Source: UBA7672 sp036733305
Lineage (GTDB): Bacteria > Pseudomonadota > Alphaproteobacteria > Caulobacterales > Hyphomonadaceae
Direction: 5' to 3'
Length of the DNA: 64,000 bases
Assembly (NCBI GenBank): GCA_036733305.1
Contig: DAINAT010000006.1
Coordinates: 1-64,000, forward strand
Part shown: positions 33,853 to 42,373 of the stretch, piece by piece
How positions within the stretch are numbered: position 1 is the stretch's first letter
Layout of the letters: each line of letters starts with the position of its first letter
Translations under genes and position numbers: made by a program
The notes under the pieces: model-generated
Told to the model about the DNA's origin: nothing
Databases searched by the model: none
What the model saw: the letters and a program-made list of their open reading frames with translations, nothing else

Positions 33853-36120
33853 TCATCGACCCGACACTGGCGTTGAAGCCTGTCCCCGGAGGCCGATGGC
33901 CGAACGTCCGCGCCGCAACAGCGCAGCGCCGAACACGAAGAGCGAAAGACCGAAGGCGAGCATCAACTCCCAGCCCGAGGCCGTCTGCGGCAGGGCGAGG
34001 TCCTGTTCCGCTTTCGGTTTGTCCTGCGTGGCGCGGGCGTTGATCTTCTGCATCACGCCATCAGGAAGCTGGTCGAAGCGCAGGGCGCGCGTTTCGGCGG
34101 CGGGTCCGAAGACCGCGCCGAAGTCCCAGCCCTTGGGCAGCATGCTGGCGATCTGGCGCGTATTGAGCTTTTCGCCGGCCGGGCGCGCCGGCGTCTTGTC
34201 GACGGCGACCAGACTGGTGAGGCGCGAGACGAGGTGGAAATCGAGCGCGGTCTTGAGGACGCCCGCATCGACCTGTTCCATCGTGATGCCGGAATAGCGG
34301 CTCTCCTCGAAGTTCGCGATCTTGGCGCGCGCCCAGAGCTGGGCGACGCCCGTGGTTTGCCCGGCGGCGGAGACGGGCAGCGTCATGCTCCACGTTTTGC
34401 CGTTGAGCTTGCCGGAGAAGGTGAGATCGCCGGTGACGTCCTTGGCGCGCATCACCATGGTGACGGGCTCGCCTGAGTAGAGGTCTGGCAGGGGCGCGGG
34501 ATAGGCGTCGGCAGCGCCAGCGGGGAGTTTCACCTCAAGGTCGGTCATCACCGGGTTTTCGAGCGCGGCGAAGAGTTTCGCGGATTGCTCGGCGACCTTG
34601 GAGACATCGTCCATGAAGGTGAACGTGCCGCGGCCCTGACGGGCGGCGTTCGACATGAAATAGGCGTTGGGCGCCGAGCCGATGCCGACTGTGAACAGGC
34701 GCGAGCGGCCGAGGCCATCATGGATGGCGGCGAACAGCTCGTCCTCGTTGCCGATGGCGCCGTCGGTGATGAACACCACCTGGCGGACTTCCTCGGTGTT
34801 CTTGCGGTCGTTGTCGATCAGGGCTGCGCGCAGGGCGGGCAGCATTTCCGTGCCGCCGTTTGCTTCGAGGTTCGAGACGAAGCGGCGGGCGCGGGCGAGG
34901 TTCTGTTCGCTCGCGGGCACAGCGGTCTGGAAGACCAGCTCCATCGTGTCGTCGAAGCGAATGATGTTGAACTCATCCGTCGGCGCGAGGCGATCGAGGG
35001 CCAGCAGCAAGCCCTGCTTGGCCTGCGTCATCGACTCGCCGGACATGGAGCCGGAGTTGTCGATCACGAAGATGGTCTCGCGGTCGCGGCGCTGGGCCGT
35101 GGTCCTGATCGCGGGCGGGTTCACGACAGCGAGCAGGTAGTCCTCGCCATTGCGGGTTTCGCGGAACAGGCTCGCTGTGGGGGCGGTTGCGGGCTCGGGT
35201 TTCCACGACAGAATGAAGTCGCGGTCAGCGGGGACTTCGCCATCCTTCAGGTGGATGTGCGCGCTATCATCGCCGGACTTGGTGACGACAAGGCCGTGAC
35301 TCTGCGAGGAGATGTCGGCCAGGGGCACGCCAGCTTCGAGCGAGATGTCGAAATTGACGGGCAGGCGCAGGCCTTCAGGGCCTCCCGGCTCGTGCGCGGG
35401 ATGCAGGACCGGCGGGGTGATGCGGTCGCGATCCGGCACGGGATCGGTGACGGAGAGCGTGCGGCCATTGCGGTCAGCCGTGAGCGCGAAGTTCGGTTTG
35501 GGATTGTAGCGCGGGCCGATGACCAGCGGGAAGCGGGTCGACCACACGCCATTGTCGAGCAGGGCCTTGTCCTGGAACTCGATCTGGATCGCGACTGTCT
35601 CGCCCGGGCCGATATTGGCCAGCGAGGTGGTGAACAGGTTGGGGCGTTCTTCTTCTACGAGACCGGCGCGCTGGCCGTTGGCGGCGGCCTGCTCGTAGAT
35701 GATGCGGGCTTCCTTGCGCTCGTGGATGTCGCCTTCGATGAAGCGATCGCCGATGATGACTTTCAGCGTGTCGACTGCGGCGCCTTCCGGCAGCGGGAAG
35801 GCGTAGACACCTTCGACCCATTGCTGGGTCGGGTTGGTGAAGCGTTGCGTCAGCTTGGTGCGGATGATCGGGCCGGCGATATCCATCTTTACATCGGCGG
35901 CGACCAGCGGGGCTTCGACATAGCGGCCGGGCACGGACGATTGGAGGAGGAGCGAGCCCGAGGAAACCTCGGACTTGGCCACGGTCCCGTCCCTGGTTGA
36001 TTCAGGACGCGTTTGCTGCGCGTAGGCGGCGGGCACGAGGCAGGTAGCAGCGAGCAGCGCGCCTGCAAGAGCCGGGTGCGTGCGCAGTCCATATGTTGTT
36101 GAGGTTTTCATCTGTTCCAT
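33853..36120 (-). CDS. Sortase substrate with VIT and vWA domains (marine proteobacterial sortase target)
   Basis: About 755 residues. After a signal peptide (AAYAQQ) comes a VIT domain (LVAADVKMDIAGPIIRTKL, QRFTNPTQQWVEGVYAFPLP), then a von Willebrand A domain with the MIDAS motif IFVIDNSGSMSGESM near 350. The C-terminus has LPQTA, a hydrophobic helix (LMLAFGLSLFVFGAALL) and RRGR, a Gram-negative sorting signal. The GN sortase next door would cleave LPQTA and anchor the protein. Inferred role: surface or periplasmic adhesion or protein binding. The start could also be ATG 36111; sequence upstream of 36120 is not convincing. Confidence 0.88.
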   Translation of the reverse strand: MEQMKTSTTYGLRTHPALAGALLAATCLVPAAYAQQTRPESTRDGTVAKSEVSSGSLLLQSSVPGRYVEAPLVAADVKMDIAGPIIRTKLTQRFTNPTQQWVEGVYAFPLPEGAAVDTLKVIIGDRFIEGDIHERKEARIIYEQAAANGQRAGLVEEERPNLFTTSLANIGPGETVAIQIEFQDKALLDNGVWSTRFPLVIGPRYNPKPNFALTADRNGRTLSVTDPVPDRDRITPPVLHPAHEPGGPEGLRLPVNFDISLEAGVPLADISSQSHGLVVTKSGDDSAHIHLKDGEVPADRDFILSWKPEPATAPTASLFRETRNGEDYLLAVVNPPAIRTTAQRRDRETIFVIDNSGSMSGESMTQAKQGLLLALDRLAPTDEFNIIRFDDTMELVFQTAVPASEQNLARARRFVSNLEANGGTEMLPALRAALIDNDRKNTEEVRQVVFITDGAIGNEDELFAAIHDGLGRSRLFTVGIGSAPNAYFMSNAARQGRGTFTFMDDVSKVAEQSAKLFAALENPVMTDLEVKLPAGAADAYPAPLPDLYSGEPVTMVMRAKDVTGDLTFSGKLNGKTWSMTLPVSAAGQTTGVAQLWARAKIANFEESRYSGITMEQVDAGVLKTALDFHLVSRLTSLVAVDKTPARPAGEKLNTRQIASMLPKGWDFGAVFGPAAETRALRFDQLPDGVMQKINARATQDKPKAEQDLALPQTASGWELMLAFGLSLFVFGAALLRRGRSAIGLRGQASTPVSGR

Positions 36121-36344
36121 CGGGGGGTCCCAGCCCCTTAGATGCAGACAAGACAATGTGACCGCGTTCGCCTGTTGATCGCGGCATGACGTTGTGGCGG
36201 CGACTGCGGCGGAGCGAAGACGATTGTGGCGGCGTCGTACCAAGCGTTAAGTGGAAGATAGCTTCGCAGGTGTGCTAGCTAACGACCAAGCAATCCTGGT
36301 GCGGGAAACGCATGCGTTCCGCGACACGACACGGGAGACATGAC

Positions 36345-38612
36345 TTGAAGAGACTTCTTGCTGGCATCGCGATGGCGGCTTTTGCGCTTGGCGTGGCTGG
36401 GTGCGCTGCAACCACTGAGCAGGCGAGTGAGTCGGCTGCGGCTCAACCGGCGCAGCGGCAGTCGGCGCAGGTTGCGCAGGCGCCTCAGCCTGCTTCGCCG
36501 CCGCCGCATATGCCGAAGGATCTTGCGCCGGACACCGTCAAGGCGGCGGACGAGTTCCTGTGGCTGGAAGATGTGAACGGCAAGAAGTCGCTCGACTGGG
36601 TGAAGGAGCAGAACGCCAGGACGGAAGCCGTGCTGAAAGGCGATCCGCGCTATGAGACGTTCCGCAAGCAAGCCCAGGAAATCCTGACGGCGCAGGACCG
36701 CACGCCGCGGCCGACCTTCCGGGACGATGGCATCGACAATTTCTGGCAGGACGCGAAGCAGGTGCGCGGCGTCTGGCGGCATGCGTCGCTGGAGAGCTAC
36801 CGGAGCGACAAGCCGAAGTGGCAGACCGTGCTGGATATCGATGCGCTGGCGAAGCGGGAGAGGGCGAACTGGATCTACAAGGGCGTGGATTGCCTGCCGC
36901 CGGAAGAGACGCGCTGCCTCGTCAGCCTGTCGGATGGCGGCAAGGATGCGGTGGTCGTCCGCGAGTTCAACACGGTGGAGAAGAAGTTCGTCACGAACGG
37001 GTTCAGCCTGCCTGAAGGCAAGCACCGCATTTCGTGGATGGATAACGACACAATTCTGGTCGCAACCGATTTCGGACCCGGCTCGCTGACGGAGAGTGGG
37101 TATCCGTTCATCGTGAAGGCGCTGAACCGGGGGCAGAAGCTCTCCAACGCCGTCGAAGTGTTCCGCGGCTCGGCGCGGGATGGCGGTTATGGCGTCAGCG
37201 CTGACGTTATGCGTTCGGGATCTGGGCAGGTGGTGGCGACGATCATCTCGCGGCCGCTCGATACCTACCGGCAGGAAACCTACGAACTGGTAGGTACGAA
37301 GCCGGTGCGGCTCGACCTGCCGCCGCTTGTGACTGTGCGGGGCGTGCTGTCGAGCGGGCAGCCGCGTCTGGTGTTTTCGATCGAGGAGGCGTGGCGGTTC
37401 AACAATGCGACGGCCCCGTCCGGCGCGCTGATGGCTGTGCCGATGGGGATGCTGCGCCCGCCGCCGCCGGGCGTGGGCGCTGTGCTGACCACCAAGGACA
37501 TTTCGATCTTCGAGCCGACTGCGCGCCAATCGGTGGATGAAGTCATGGTGTTCGACGATCGGGTCGTGGCGGCGCTCTATGACAATGTGCGCGGCCGGGT
37601 GTCGGTATTCACGGACAAGGGCGAGTTCGGCGGCTGGAGCGAAACGGCGCTGCCGGCGCCGGAGAATTCCGCTGTGCATCTGGGTTCGTCGAGCCGCGAG
37701 AGCCGGCGGTTGTTCTATTCCTACGAGGGCTTCCTGACGCCTTCCATGCTGAGCCTTGCGAATGTTGATGCGTTCAAGGCGGAGGTCGTGAAGGAATCGC
37801 CTGCGAAGTTCGATGGATCGAAAGACGCGGTCGAGCAGTTCGAGGCGACATCGCGCGACGGCGTGAAGGTGCCGTATTTTGTGGTGCGTCCGAAGGACAA
37901 GCCGCTGGATGGCTCCACTCCAACCGTGATGTTCGGCTATGGCGGCTTCCAGGTGTCTTACCCGCCGGTCTACAAGCCGGAGCTTGGCAAGCTGTGGCTG
38001 GAGAAGGGCGGGGCTTATGTCGTCGCCAACATCCGCGGCGGCGGCGAGTTCGGTCCGGCCTGGCATCAGGCGGCGCTGAAGGGCAATCGGCAGAAGGCGT
38101 TTGATGACTTCGCCGCGGTGGCGGCGGATCTGGCGGTGCGGAAGATCACGTCGGCCAAGCATCTTGCGATCTATGGCCGATCGAATGGCGGCGTGCTGAC
38201 GTCGGTGACGTTGACGCAGAGGCCCGACCTGATCGGCGGCGCGGTGATCGAAAGCCCGCTGGTCGACATGCTGCGCTATCAGGAGTTGCCGCCGGGAGCG
38301 TCGTGGATGGGCGAGTATGGCGATCCGCGTATTCCGGCGGAGGCCAAGTGGATCGCGGCGTATTCGGGCTATCAGAACCTGCGCGAGGGCGCGAAGTATC
38401 CCGAGGTCTACATCACCACGAACACGCATGATGACCGTGTGCATCCGGGCCACGCACGCAAGTTCGCGGCGCGGCTGCAGGCGATGGGGTATCCGGCGCT
38501 GTACTTCGAGGAGACCAATGGCGGTCACTCGAATGATTCAGATCCGCTGCTCAACTCTGCACGTTGGGCGCGGCACTACATCTATCTCGCGCGTCAGCTC
38601 GGGCTCGAATAG
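36345..38612 (+). CDS. Prolyl oligopeptidase-family serine peptidase, lipoprotein
   Basis: 755 residues from a TTG at 36345 with GGGAG 9 bases upstream. This gives a classical lipoprotein signal (MKRLLAGIAMAAFALGVAGC). An in-frame ATG at 36312 is the alternative and would add 11 unhelpful residues. The beta-propeller half starts with FLWLEDVNGKKSLDWV. The hydrolase half has the nucleophile Ser in YGRSNGGVL near 616, Asp in THDDRVHPGH near 696 and His in NGGHSND near 730. It cleaves short peptides after proline, probably at the inner face of the outer membrane. Confidence 0.9.
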   Translation: MKRLLAGIAMAAFALGVAGCAATTEQASESAAAQPAQRQSAQVAQAPQPASPPPHMPKDLAPDTVKAADEFLWLEDVNGKKSLDWVKEQNARTEAVLKGDPRYETFRKQAQEILTAQDRTPRPTFRDDGIDNFWQDAKQVRGVWRHASLESYRSDKPKWQTVLDIDALAKRERANWIYKGVDCLPPEETRCLVSLSDGGKDAVVVREFNTVEKKFVTNGFSLPEGKHRISWMDNDTILVATDFGPGSLTESGYPFIVKALNRGQKLSNAVEVFRGSARDGGYGVSADVMRSGSGQVVATIISRPLDTYRQETYELVGTKPVRLDLPPLVTVRGVLSSGQPRLVFSIEEAWRFNNATAPSGALMAVPMGMLRPPPPGVGAVLTTKDISIFEPTARQSVDEVMVFDDRVVAALYDNVRGRVSVFTDKGEFGGWSETALPAPENSAVHLGSSSRESRRLFYSYEGFLTPSMLSLANVDAFKAEVVKESPAKFDGSKDAVEQFEATSRDGVKVPYFVVRPKDKPLDGSTPTVMFGYGGFQVSYPPVYKPELGKLWLEKGGAYVVANIRGGGEFGPAWHQAALKGNRQKAFDDFAAVAADLAVRKITSAKHLAIYGRSNGGVLTSVTLTQRPDLIGGAVIESPLVDMLRYQELPPGASWMGEYGDPRIPAEAKWIAAYSGYQNLREGAKYPEVYITTNTHDDRVHPGHARKFAARLQAMGYPALYFEETNGGHSNDSDPLLNSARWARHYIYLARQLGLE

Positions 38613-38637
38613 CGGCGATAGTTGAGACTCAAACGCA

Positions 38638-38674
38638 AAACGGCCCGGCGAGCTGATTGCGCGCCGGGCCGTTT
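38638..38674. terminator. Bidirectional terminator between convergent genes
   Basis: AAACGGCCCGGCG (38638-38650) pairs perfectly with CGCCGGGCCGTTT (38662-38674), with an 11-base loop and T/A-rich flanks on both sides. It lies between the prolyl oligopeptidase stop (38612) and the end of the convergent helical-repeat gene (38695), so it can serve both. Confidence 0.85.
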
Positions 38675-38694
38675 CTGTTGGTCGGTCTCGCAGC

Positions 38695-39930
38695 CTACTT
38701 GTTGAGCTTCGAGATCAGAATCCAGTTCTGGGCAAGAGCGCCAGCGCCGTTATCGGCTTTGACGGTCGCCCAGGTCGCTTGGGCGGCCGCCTTGTCGCCG
38801 CCACGGTACTCGGAGATGCCGAGGTGCAGGCGAGCAATGTCGGCTTCGGCCGCATTGGCGATGCCTTTGTCGAGACCGGTTTTGATCAGCTCGATGGCTT
38901 TGGGGTAGTCGCTGTGCGTCATCATTGCTTCGCCGATGTTGGCGAGCGCGATGCCGTTGCCTTTCTTGAGGGCGTCGGCGGCTTCCTTGTCGAGGTTGGC
39001 CTTGTCGGTTCCGATCTGGGCCTTGGCTTTTTTCAGGTTGTCCTGATCGTCCGGGTTCGAGCCGAGTTCGCCAGCAGCGATCGCCGGTTCGAGCAGGGCG
39101 AGCGCTTCAGCCGGAAGGCCGCGTTTCATGGCTTCGTCGACTGCGCGGCGCTTTTCATCGGCAGTCAGCGGAACGCCAGCGGCTTGCATGGCGCGGAACA
39201 GGTCGAGGCGAACCGGGCCGCCATAGTTCGGCGAGTCCTGGACGCGGAAGCCGATCAGCTCTTTCCAGTAGTCGACCTTCGGATGGACGAGAACAAGTTC
39301 TTCTTCCACGGCGTAGTATTTCGCCATGTCGTTCTGGTCTTTGTAGACGCGCATCTGCAGCAGGTAGGCTGTATCGGTCGGCGTCTGGCCGGCGGCGGTC
39401 GAGACTTCGATGGCCTTCTTCGCGTCGGCGAGGGCGTTCGTGTAGTCCTTGGACTTCACGGCGTCGGCCGACAGAGCAATGTACTGCTCCTGGTTGCCGC
39501 CATAGGCGTTGAGGTAGGTGCGGAAGGCGGCGATCGACTTCGGCTGGTCACCAGCGTCGCCGTAGGCCTTGGCGAGAACGCCGCGATACTGCTTCGTTTC
39601 TTCCGGCGTGATCAGGCCGCTTGCGAGGAGCGATTCCAGCGTGGCAGCGAGGCCAGCGTGATCCTTGGTCTCGGACTGCATGTAGACGCGGACCTTATCG
39701 ATCGCGACTTTGTCCTGCGGGGTCTTCGCTTGCGAAGTGGCTGCATCGAGCTTGGTTTTTGCTGTCGCCCAGTCTTTGGCGACAGAAGCTTTCTGGGCGT
39801 CATTCAGCGGCCCTGCGACCGACTTGGTCAGTTGCGGCGGCTTCGGTTGAGCCAAGGCTGGCGTCGAAATCGCCAGGGTAGCCAGAACGCCGCTGGCGAT
39901 GGCTGTCATCCCAAGCTTCAGGAATTGCAT
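38695..39930 (-). CDS. Periplasmic TPR-like helical repeat protein
   Basis: 411 residues from ATG 39930 (GGAGGA upstream), with a signal peptide cleaved after ALA near residue 27. The rest is Ala-rich paired helices typical of TPR proteins (KDWATAKTKLDAATSQAK, AYGDAGDQPKSIAAFRTYL, AMMTHSDYPKAIELIKTGLD). The frame is open upstream to 40782, but that part is antisense to the aminotransferase gene. Probably a scaffold or binding protein in the periplasm. Partner unknown. Confidence 0.82.
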   Translation of the reverse strand: MQFLKLGMTAIASGVLATLAISTPALAQPKPPQLTKSVAGPLNDAQKASVAKDWATAKTKLDAATSQAKTPQDKVAIDKVRVYMQSETKDHAGLAATLESLLASGLITPEETKQYRGVLAKAYGDAGDQPKSIAAFRTYLNAYGGNQEQYIALSADAVKSKDYTNALADAKKAIEVSTAAGQTPTDTAYLLQMRVYKDQNDMAKYYAVEEELVLVHPKVDYWKELIGFRVQDSPNYGGPVRLDLFRAMQAAGVPLTADEKRRAVDEAMKRGLPAEALALLEPAIAAGELGSNPDDQDNLKKAKAQIGTDKANLDKEAADALKKGNGIALANIGEAMMTHSDYPKAIELIKTGLDKGIANAAEADIARLHLGISEYRGGDKAAAQATWATVKADNGAGALAQNWILISKLNK

Positions 39931-40152
39931 TGAGGTCCTCCGTTTTCCTGTCGATACATATGAAGATGGGGCAGAACACAACGGCTCCCACTGTAAAATG
40001 AGCGTGGGCCGCTGCAGGTTTTTGTTTTGAAAGGCGGCTGGCCACCCCTGCTGCCTATTAAATTGCGAACAGGGTGGGTACTGCCTCGTTCCGGCCCTTT
40101 TTTCTCCGGTCGGAACAGCGTACAGCCGCGCCATAAATCTGGAGAAACGTCC

Positions 40153-41361
40153 ATGTCCGCCCCGGTCTCGGAATCGCTCAAACGGATCAAGCCCTCCGCC
40201 ACCATCGCGGTCACGCAGAAGGCGAGGGAGCTTCAGGCAAAAGGCGAGAACGTGATCGGCCTCGGCGCAGGCGAGCCGGACTTCGATACGCCGGAAAACA
40301 TCAAGCAGGCCGCGATCAAGGCGATCCAGGACGGCAAGACCAAATACACTGACGTCGACGGCATTCCGGAGCTGAAGCAGGCGATCTGCGCCAAGTTCGA
40401 GCGCGAGAATGGCCTGAAATACAAGCCGAGCCAGGTGAACGTGTCGCCGGGCGGCAAGCCGGTGATCTACAACGCCTTCGTGGCGACGCTGAACCCCGGC
40501 GACGAGGTGGTGATTCCGACGCCGTACTGGGTGAGCTATCCGGAAATGGCGCTGATGTGCGGCGGCACGCCGGTGTTCGCGCAAGCGAAGGCCAGCGACA
40601 ACTACAAGCTGAAGCCGGCTGCGCTCGAAGCGGCGATTACACCGAAGACCAAGTGGCTGATCCTCAACTCGCCGTCCAACCCGTCGGGCGCGGCCTATAC
40701 GAAAGAGGAGCTGCAGGCGCTGGCCGATGTGCTGCTGCGTCATCCGCAGGTCTGGATTCTGACGGACGATATGTACGAGCACCTTGTGTTCGACGGCTTC
40801 AAGTTCTGGACGATCGCGCAGGTCGAGCCGCGGCTCTATGATCGCACGCTGACGATGAACGGCGTCTCGAAAGCCTACTCGATGACCGGCTGGCGCATCG
40901 GTTATGCGGCTGGTCCCGAGGCCCTGATCAAGAACATGGCCAAGGTGATGAGCCAGACGACGTCGAACCCGTCGTCAGTCTCGCAGTGGGCCGCGGTCGA
41001 GGCGCTGAACGGAACGCAGGACTTCATTCCGAAGCACCAGGAGCTGTTCAAGAAGCGCCGCGACCTCGTCGTTTCGATGCTGAACCAGACCGAGGAGCTC
41101 GTCTGCCCGACGCCGGAAGGCGCGTTCTACGTTTACCCGGATTGCTCGAAAGCGATGGGCAAGACGTCGGCGGGCGGCAAGACGTTGACCAATGACGAGG
41201 AATTCGCGGCGGCGCTTCTGGAAGAAGAGAAGGTGGCCGTGGTGTTCGGTTCGGCCTTCGGCCTTGGCCCGGCGTTCCGGATTTCCTACGCGACGTCGAC
41301 CGAGAAACTGGAAGAGGCTTGCCGCCGCATCCAGCGCTTCTGCGGCAATCTGAAACGATAG
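40153..41361 (+). CDS. aspC: Aspartate/aromatic aminotransferase (class I)
   Basis: 402 residues from ATG 40153 (GGAG 8 bases upstream). Class I fold signs: IGLGAGEPDFDTP near 37-49, NSPSNPSGAAY near 175, and the PLP lysine in NGVSKAYSMTGWRIGYAAG near 238. It matches the alphaproteobacterial aspartate transaminase subgroup Ib, which moves the amino group between aspartate and 2-oxoglutarate and can also accept prephenate in some species. Monocistronic or leading the small gene behind it. Confidence 0.92.
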   Translation: MSAPVSESLKRIKPSATIAVTQKARELQAKGENVIGLGAGEPDFDTPENIKQAAIKAIQDGKTKYTDVDGIPELKQAICAKFERENGLKYKPSQVNVSPGGKPVIYNAFVATLNPGDEVVIPTPYWVSYPEMALMCGGTPVFAQAKASDNYKLKPAALEAAITPKTKWLILNSPSNPSGAAYTKEELQALADVLLRHPQVWILTDDMYEHLVFDGFKFWTIAQVEPRLYDRTLTMNGVSKAYSMTGWRIGYAAGPEALIKNMAKVMSQTTSNPSSVSQWAAVEALNGTQDFIPKHQELFKKRRDLVVSMLNQTEELVCPTPEGAFYVYPDCSKAMGKTSAGGKTLTNDEEFAAALLEEEKVAVVFGSAFGLGPAFRISYATSTEKLEEACRRIQRFCGNLKR

Positions 41362-41368
41362 TATTGTT

Positions 41369-41386
41369 CCTCCACCATGGTGGAGG
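41369..41386 (+). promoter_or_regulatory. Perfect 18-bp palindrome covering a ribosome site
   Basis: CCTCCACCATGGTGGAGG is its own reverse complement. Its right half contains the GGAGG that precedes the ATG at 41392. In mRNA it would fold into a tight hairpin and hide that site. It also follows the aspC stop by 7 bases, so a weak terminator function is possible. Confidence 0.5.
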
Positions 41387-41391
41387 GCCGA

Positions 41392-41916
41392 ATGAATCGA
41401 GCAAAGAAGGTAGTAACAGTCACCGGCGAAGCGGCCCGGAGGCTTACGGGGATCAGCACTCCCTTTGGTGGAGTGCAATGGGCTGACCCAGGGCCATCCG
41501 ACACGGAGATCGTTCGAAAACTTCTCATTTTTCTGGAAGATCGGCGAGTTTTGTTTGTCGCGGAGAACTTGGAGATTCCGTCGGAGGTTCATTATTCCGC
41601 GAACCTCATCCGCGGTGAATGCACCAAGTCACTGCAGGAAATGGGATCTCGGGCTTTTGGCTGTGGGCCGATCAGACTCATCCGCGAGGCGTGCTCACAG
41701 TTCCAAACTATGGAGCGCGAGCATTTTCGATTTGCTGAAAACGCTTATGAAAACCGCTTTAGCCCCGGTTTCTTTGTCGCGTTAGGATCTCTGAGAAGCA
41801 CTGTCTGTTTTCAGGTCGCGGTGCTTGCCGCTTATTATGACTTGGAAGTTCACGGTGAGTTGGCTGCGAACTTGCCGACTGTGGACCGCACTTGGGAAGA
41901 TCCGGGCGATGTCTGA
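41392..41916 (+). CDS. Hypothetical protein, DUF6650-like
   Basis: 174 residues from ATG 41392, chosen because GGAGGG lies 4 bases before it; an ATG at 41377 lies inside the palindrome and lacks a ribosome site. RLTGISTPFGGVQW near 17-30 and LLIFLEDRRVLFVAENLEIP near 45-64 recall the DUF6650 family, assigned from memory. The base composition is clearly lower in GC than its neighbours, with many A/T third positions, suggesting recent transfer. Function unknown. Confidence 0.72.
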   Translation: MNRAKKVVTVTGEAARRLTGISTPFGGVQWADPGPSDTEIVRKLLIFLEDRRVLFVAENLEIPSEVHYSANLIRGECTKSLQEMGSRAFGCGPIRLIREACSQFQTMEREHFRFAENAYENRFSPGFFVALGSLRSTVCFQVAVLAAYYDLEVHGELAANLPTVDRTWEDPGDV

Positions 41917-42006
41917 AAATGCAGCTTGCGGCGCTAAAGCTGCTTGATGGAAGTCACAGCTTGATTCATTCCTGATGGCGCTGGAGTTGTTGGGAACCTA
42001 ACCGTA

Positions 42007-42288
42007 ATGAACGTCGAACTTGGGCTGGTGTTCCCGTCAATCGTGCTTTTTTCTGCGAGCATTGTTTTGACGGGCGCTTCGCTCTGGGTGGGCGGCAAGC
42101 TGGCCCCGTGGTTCATGGGCGAAGGTTTTCAGGCGCCAAGCGTGCGCTCTTATTTCACTGATCTCAGCGCGGACTTGGAGCTGACCAAGGGGCGGGTCGT
42201 GACGGCCATGATCGCGCTGGCGGTCATGCTGACCGTGCTGTTGGTGATGACGGTTGCTGTGAAATTCGGCGGGATCGCGCCGCTCTAG
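42007..42288 (+). CDS. Small two-helix membrane protein
   Basis: 93 residues. Two hydrophobic helices (VFPSIVLFSASIVLTGASLWV near 9-29; MIALAVMLTVLLVMTVAVKF near 66-86) are joined by a charged loop. No motif recognised. The ribosome site is weak (GGGA, 11 bases). It stands between the AT-richer gene and a terminator. Confidence 0.62.
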   Translation: MNVELGLVFPSIVLFSASIVLTGASLWVGGKLAPWFMGEGFQAPSVRSYFTDLSADLELTKGRVVTAMIALAVMLTVLLVMTVAVKFGGIAPL

Positions 42289-42321
42289 TCTGAGCTGGCT
42301 GGATCACGACAGTGTAAAGTG

Positions 42322-42350
42322 AAACGCCCCAGCTTTTGGCCGGGGCGTTT
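42322..42350. terminator. Rho-independent terminator
   Basis: AAACGCCCC (42322-42330) pairs with GGGGCGTTT (42342-42350) over an 11-base loop and is followed on the plus strand by TTGTTTG. It ends the two-helix membrane protein gene. It is also placed to stop the convergent M16 gene, whose stop is at 42374. Confidence 0.85.
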
Positions 42351-42373
42351 TTGTTTGCGGGTCGGAACGATCG

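Noticed and set aside
36279..38528. 749-codon minus-strand frame opposite the prolyl oligopeptidase
   Set aside because: Arg/Leu/His-rich shadow; the other strand has the full catalytic triad.
39931..40782. N-terminal extension of the TPR-like gene
   Set aside because: It would run antisense through the aminotransferase start and lacks a signal peptide; ATG 39930 has both signal and ribosome site.
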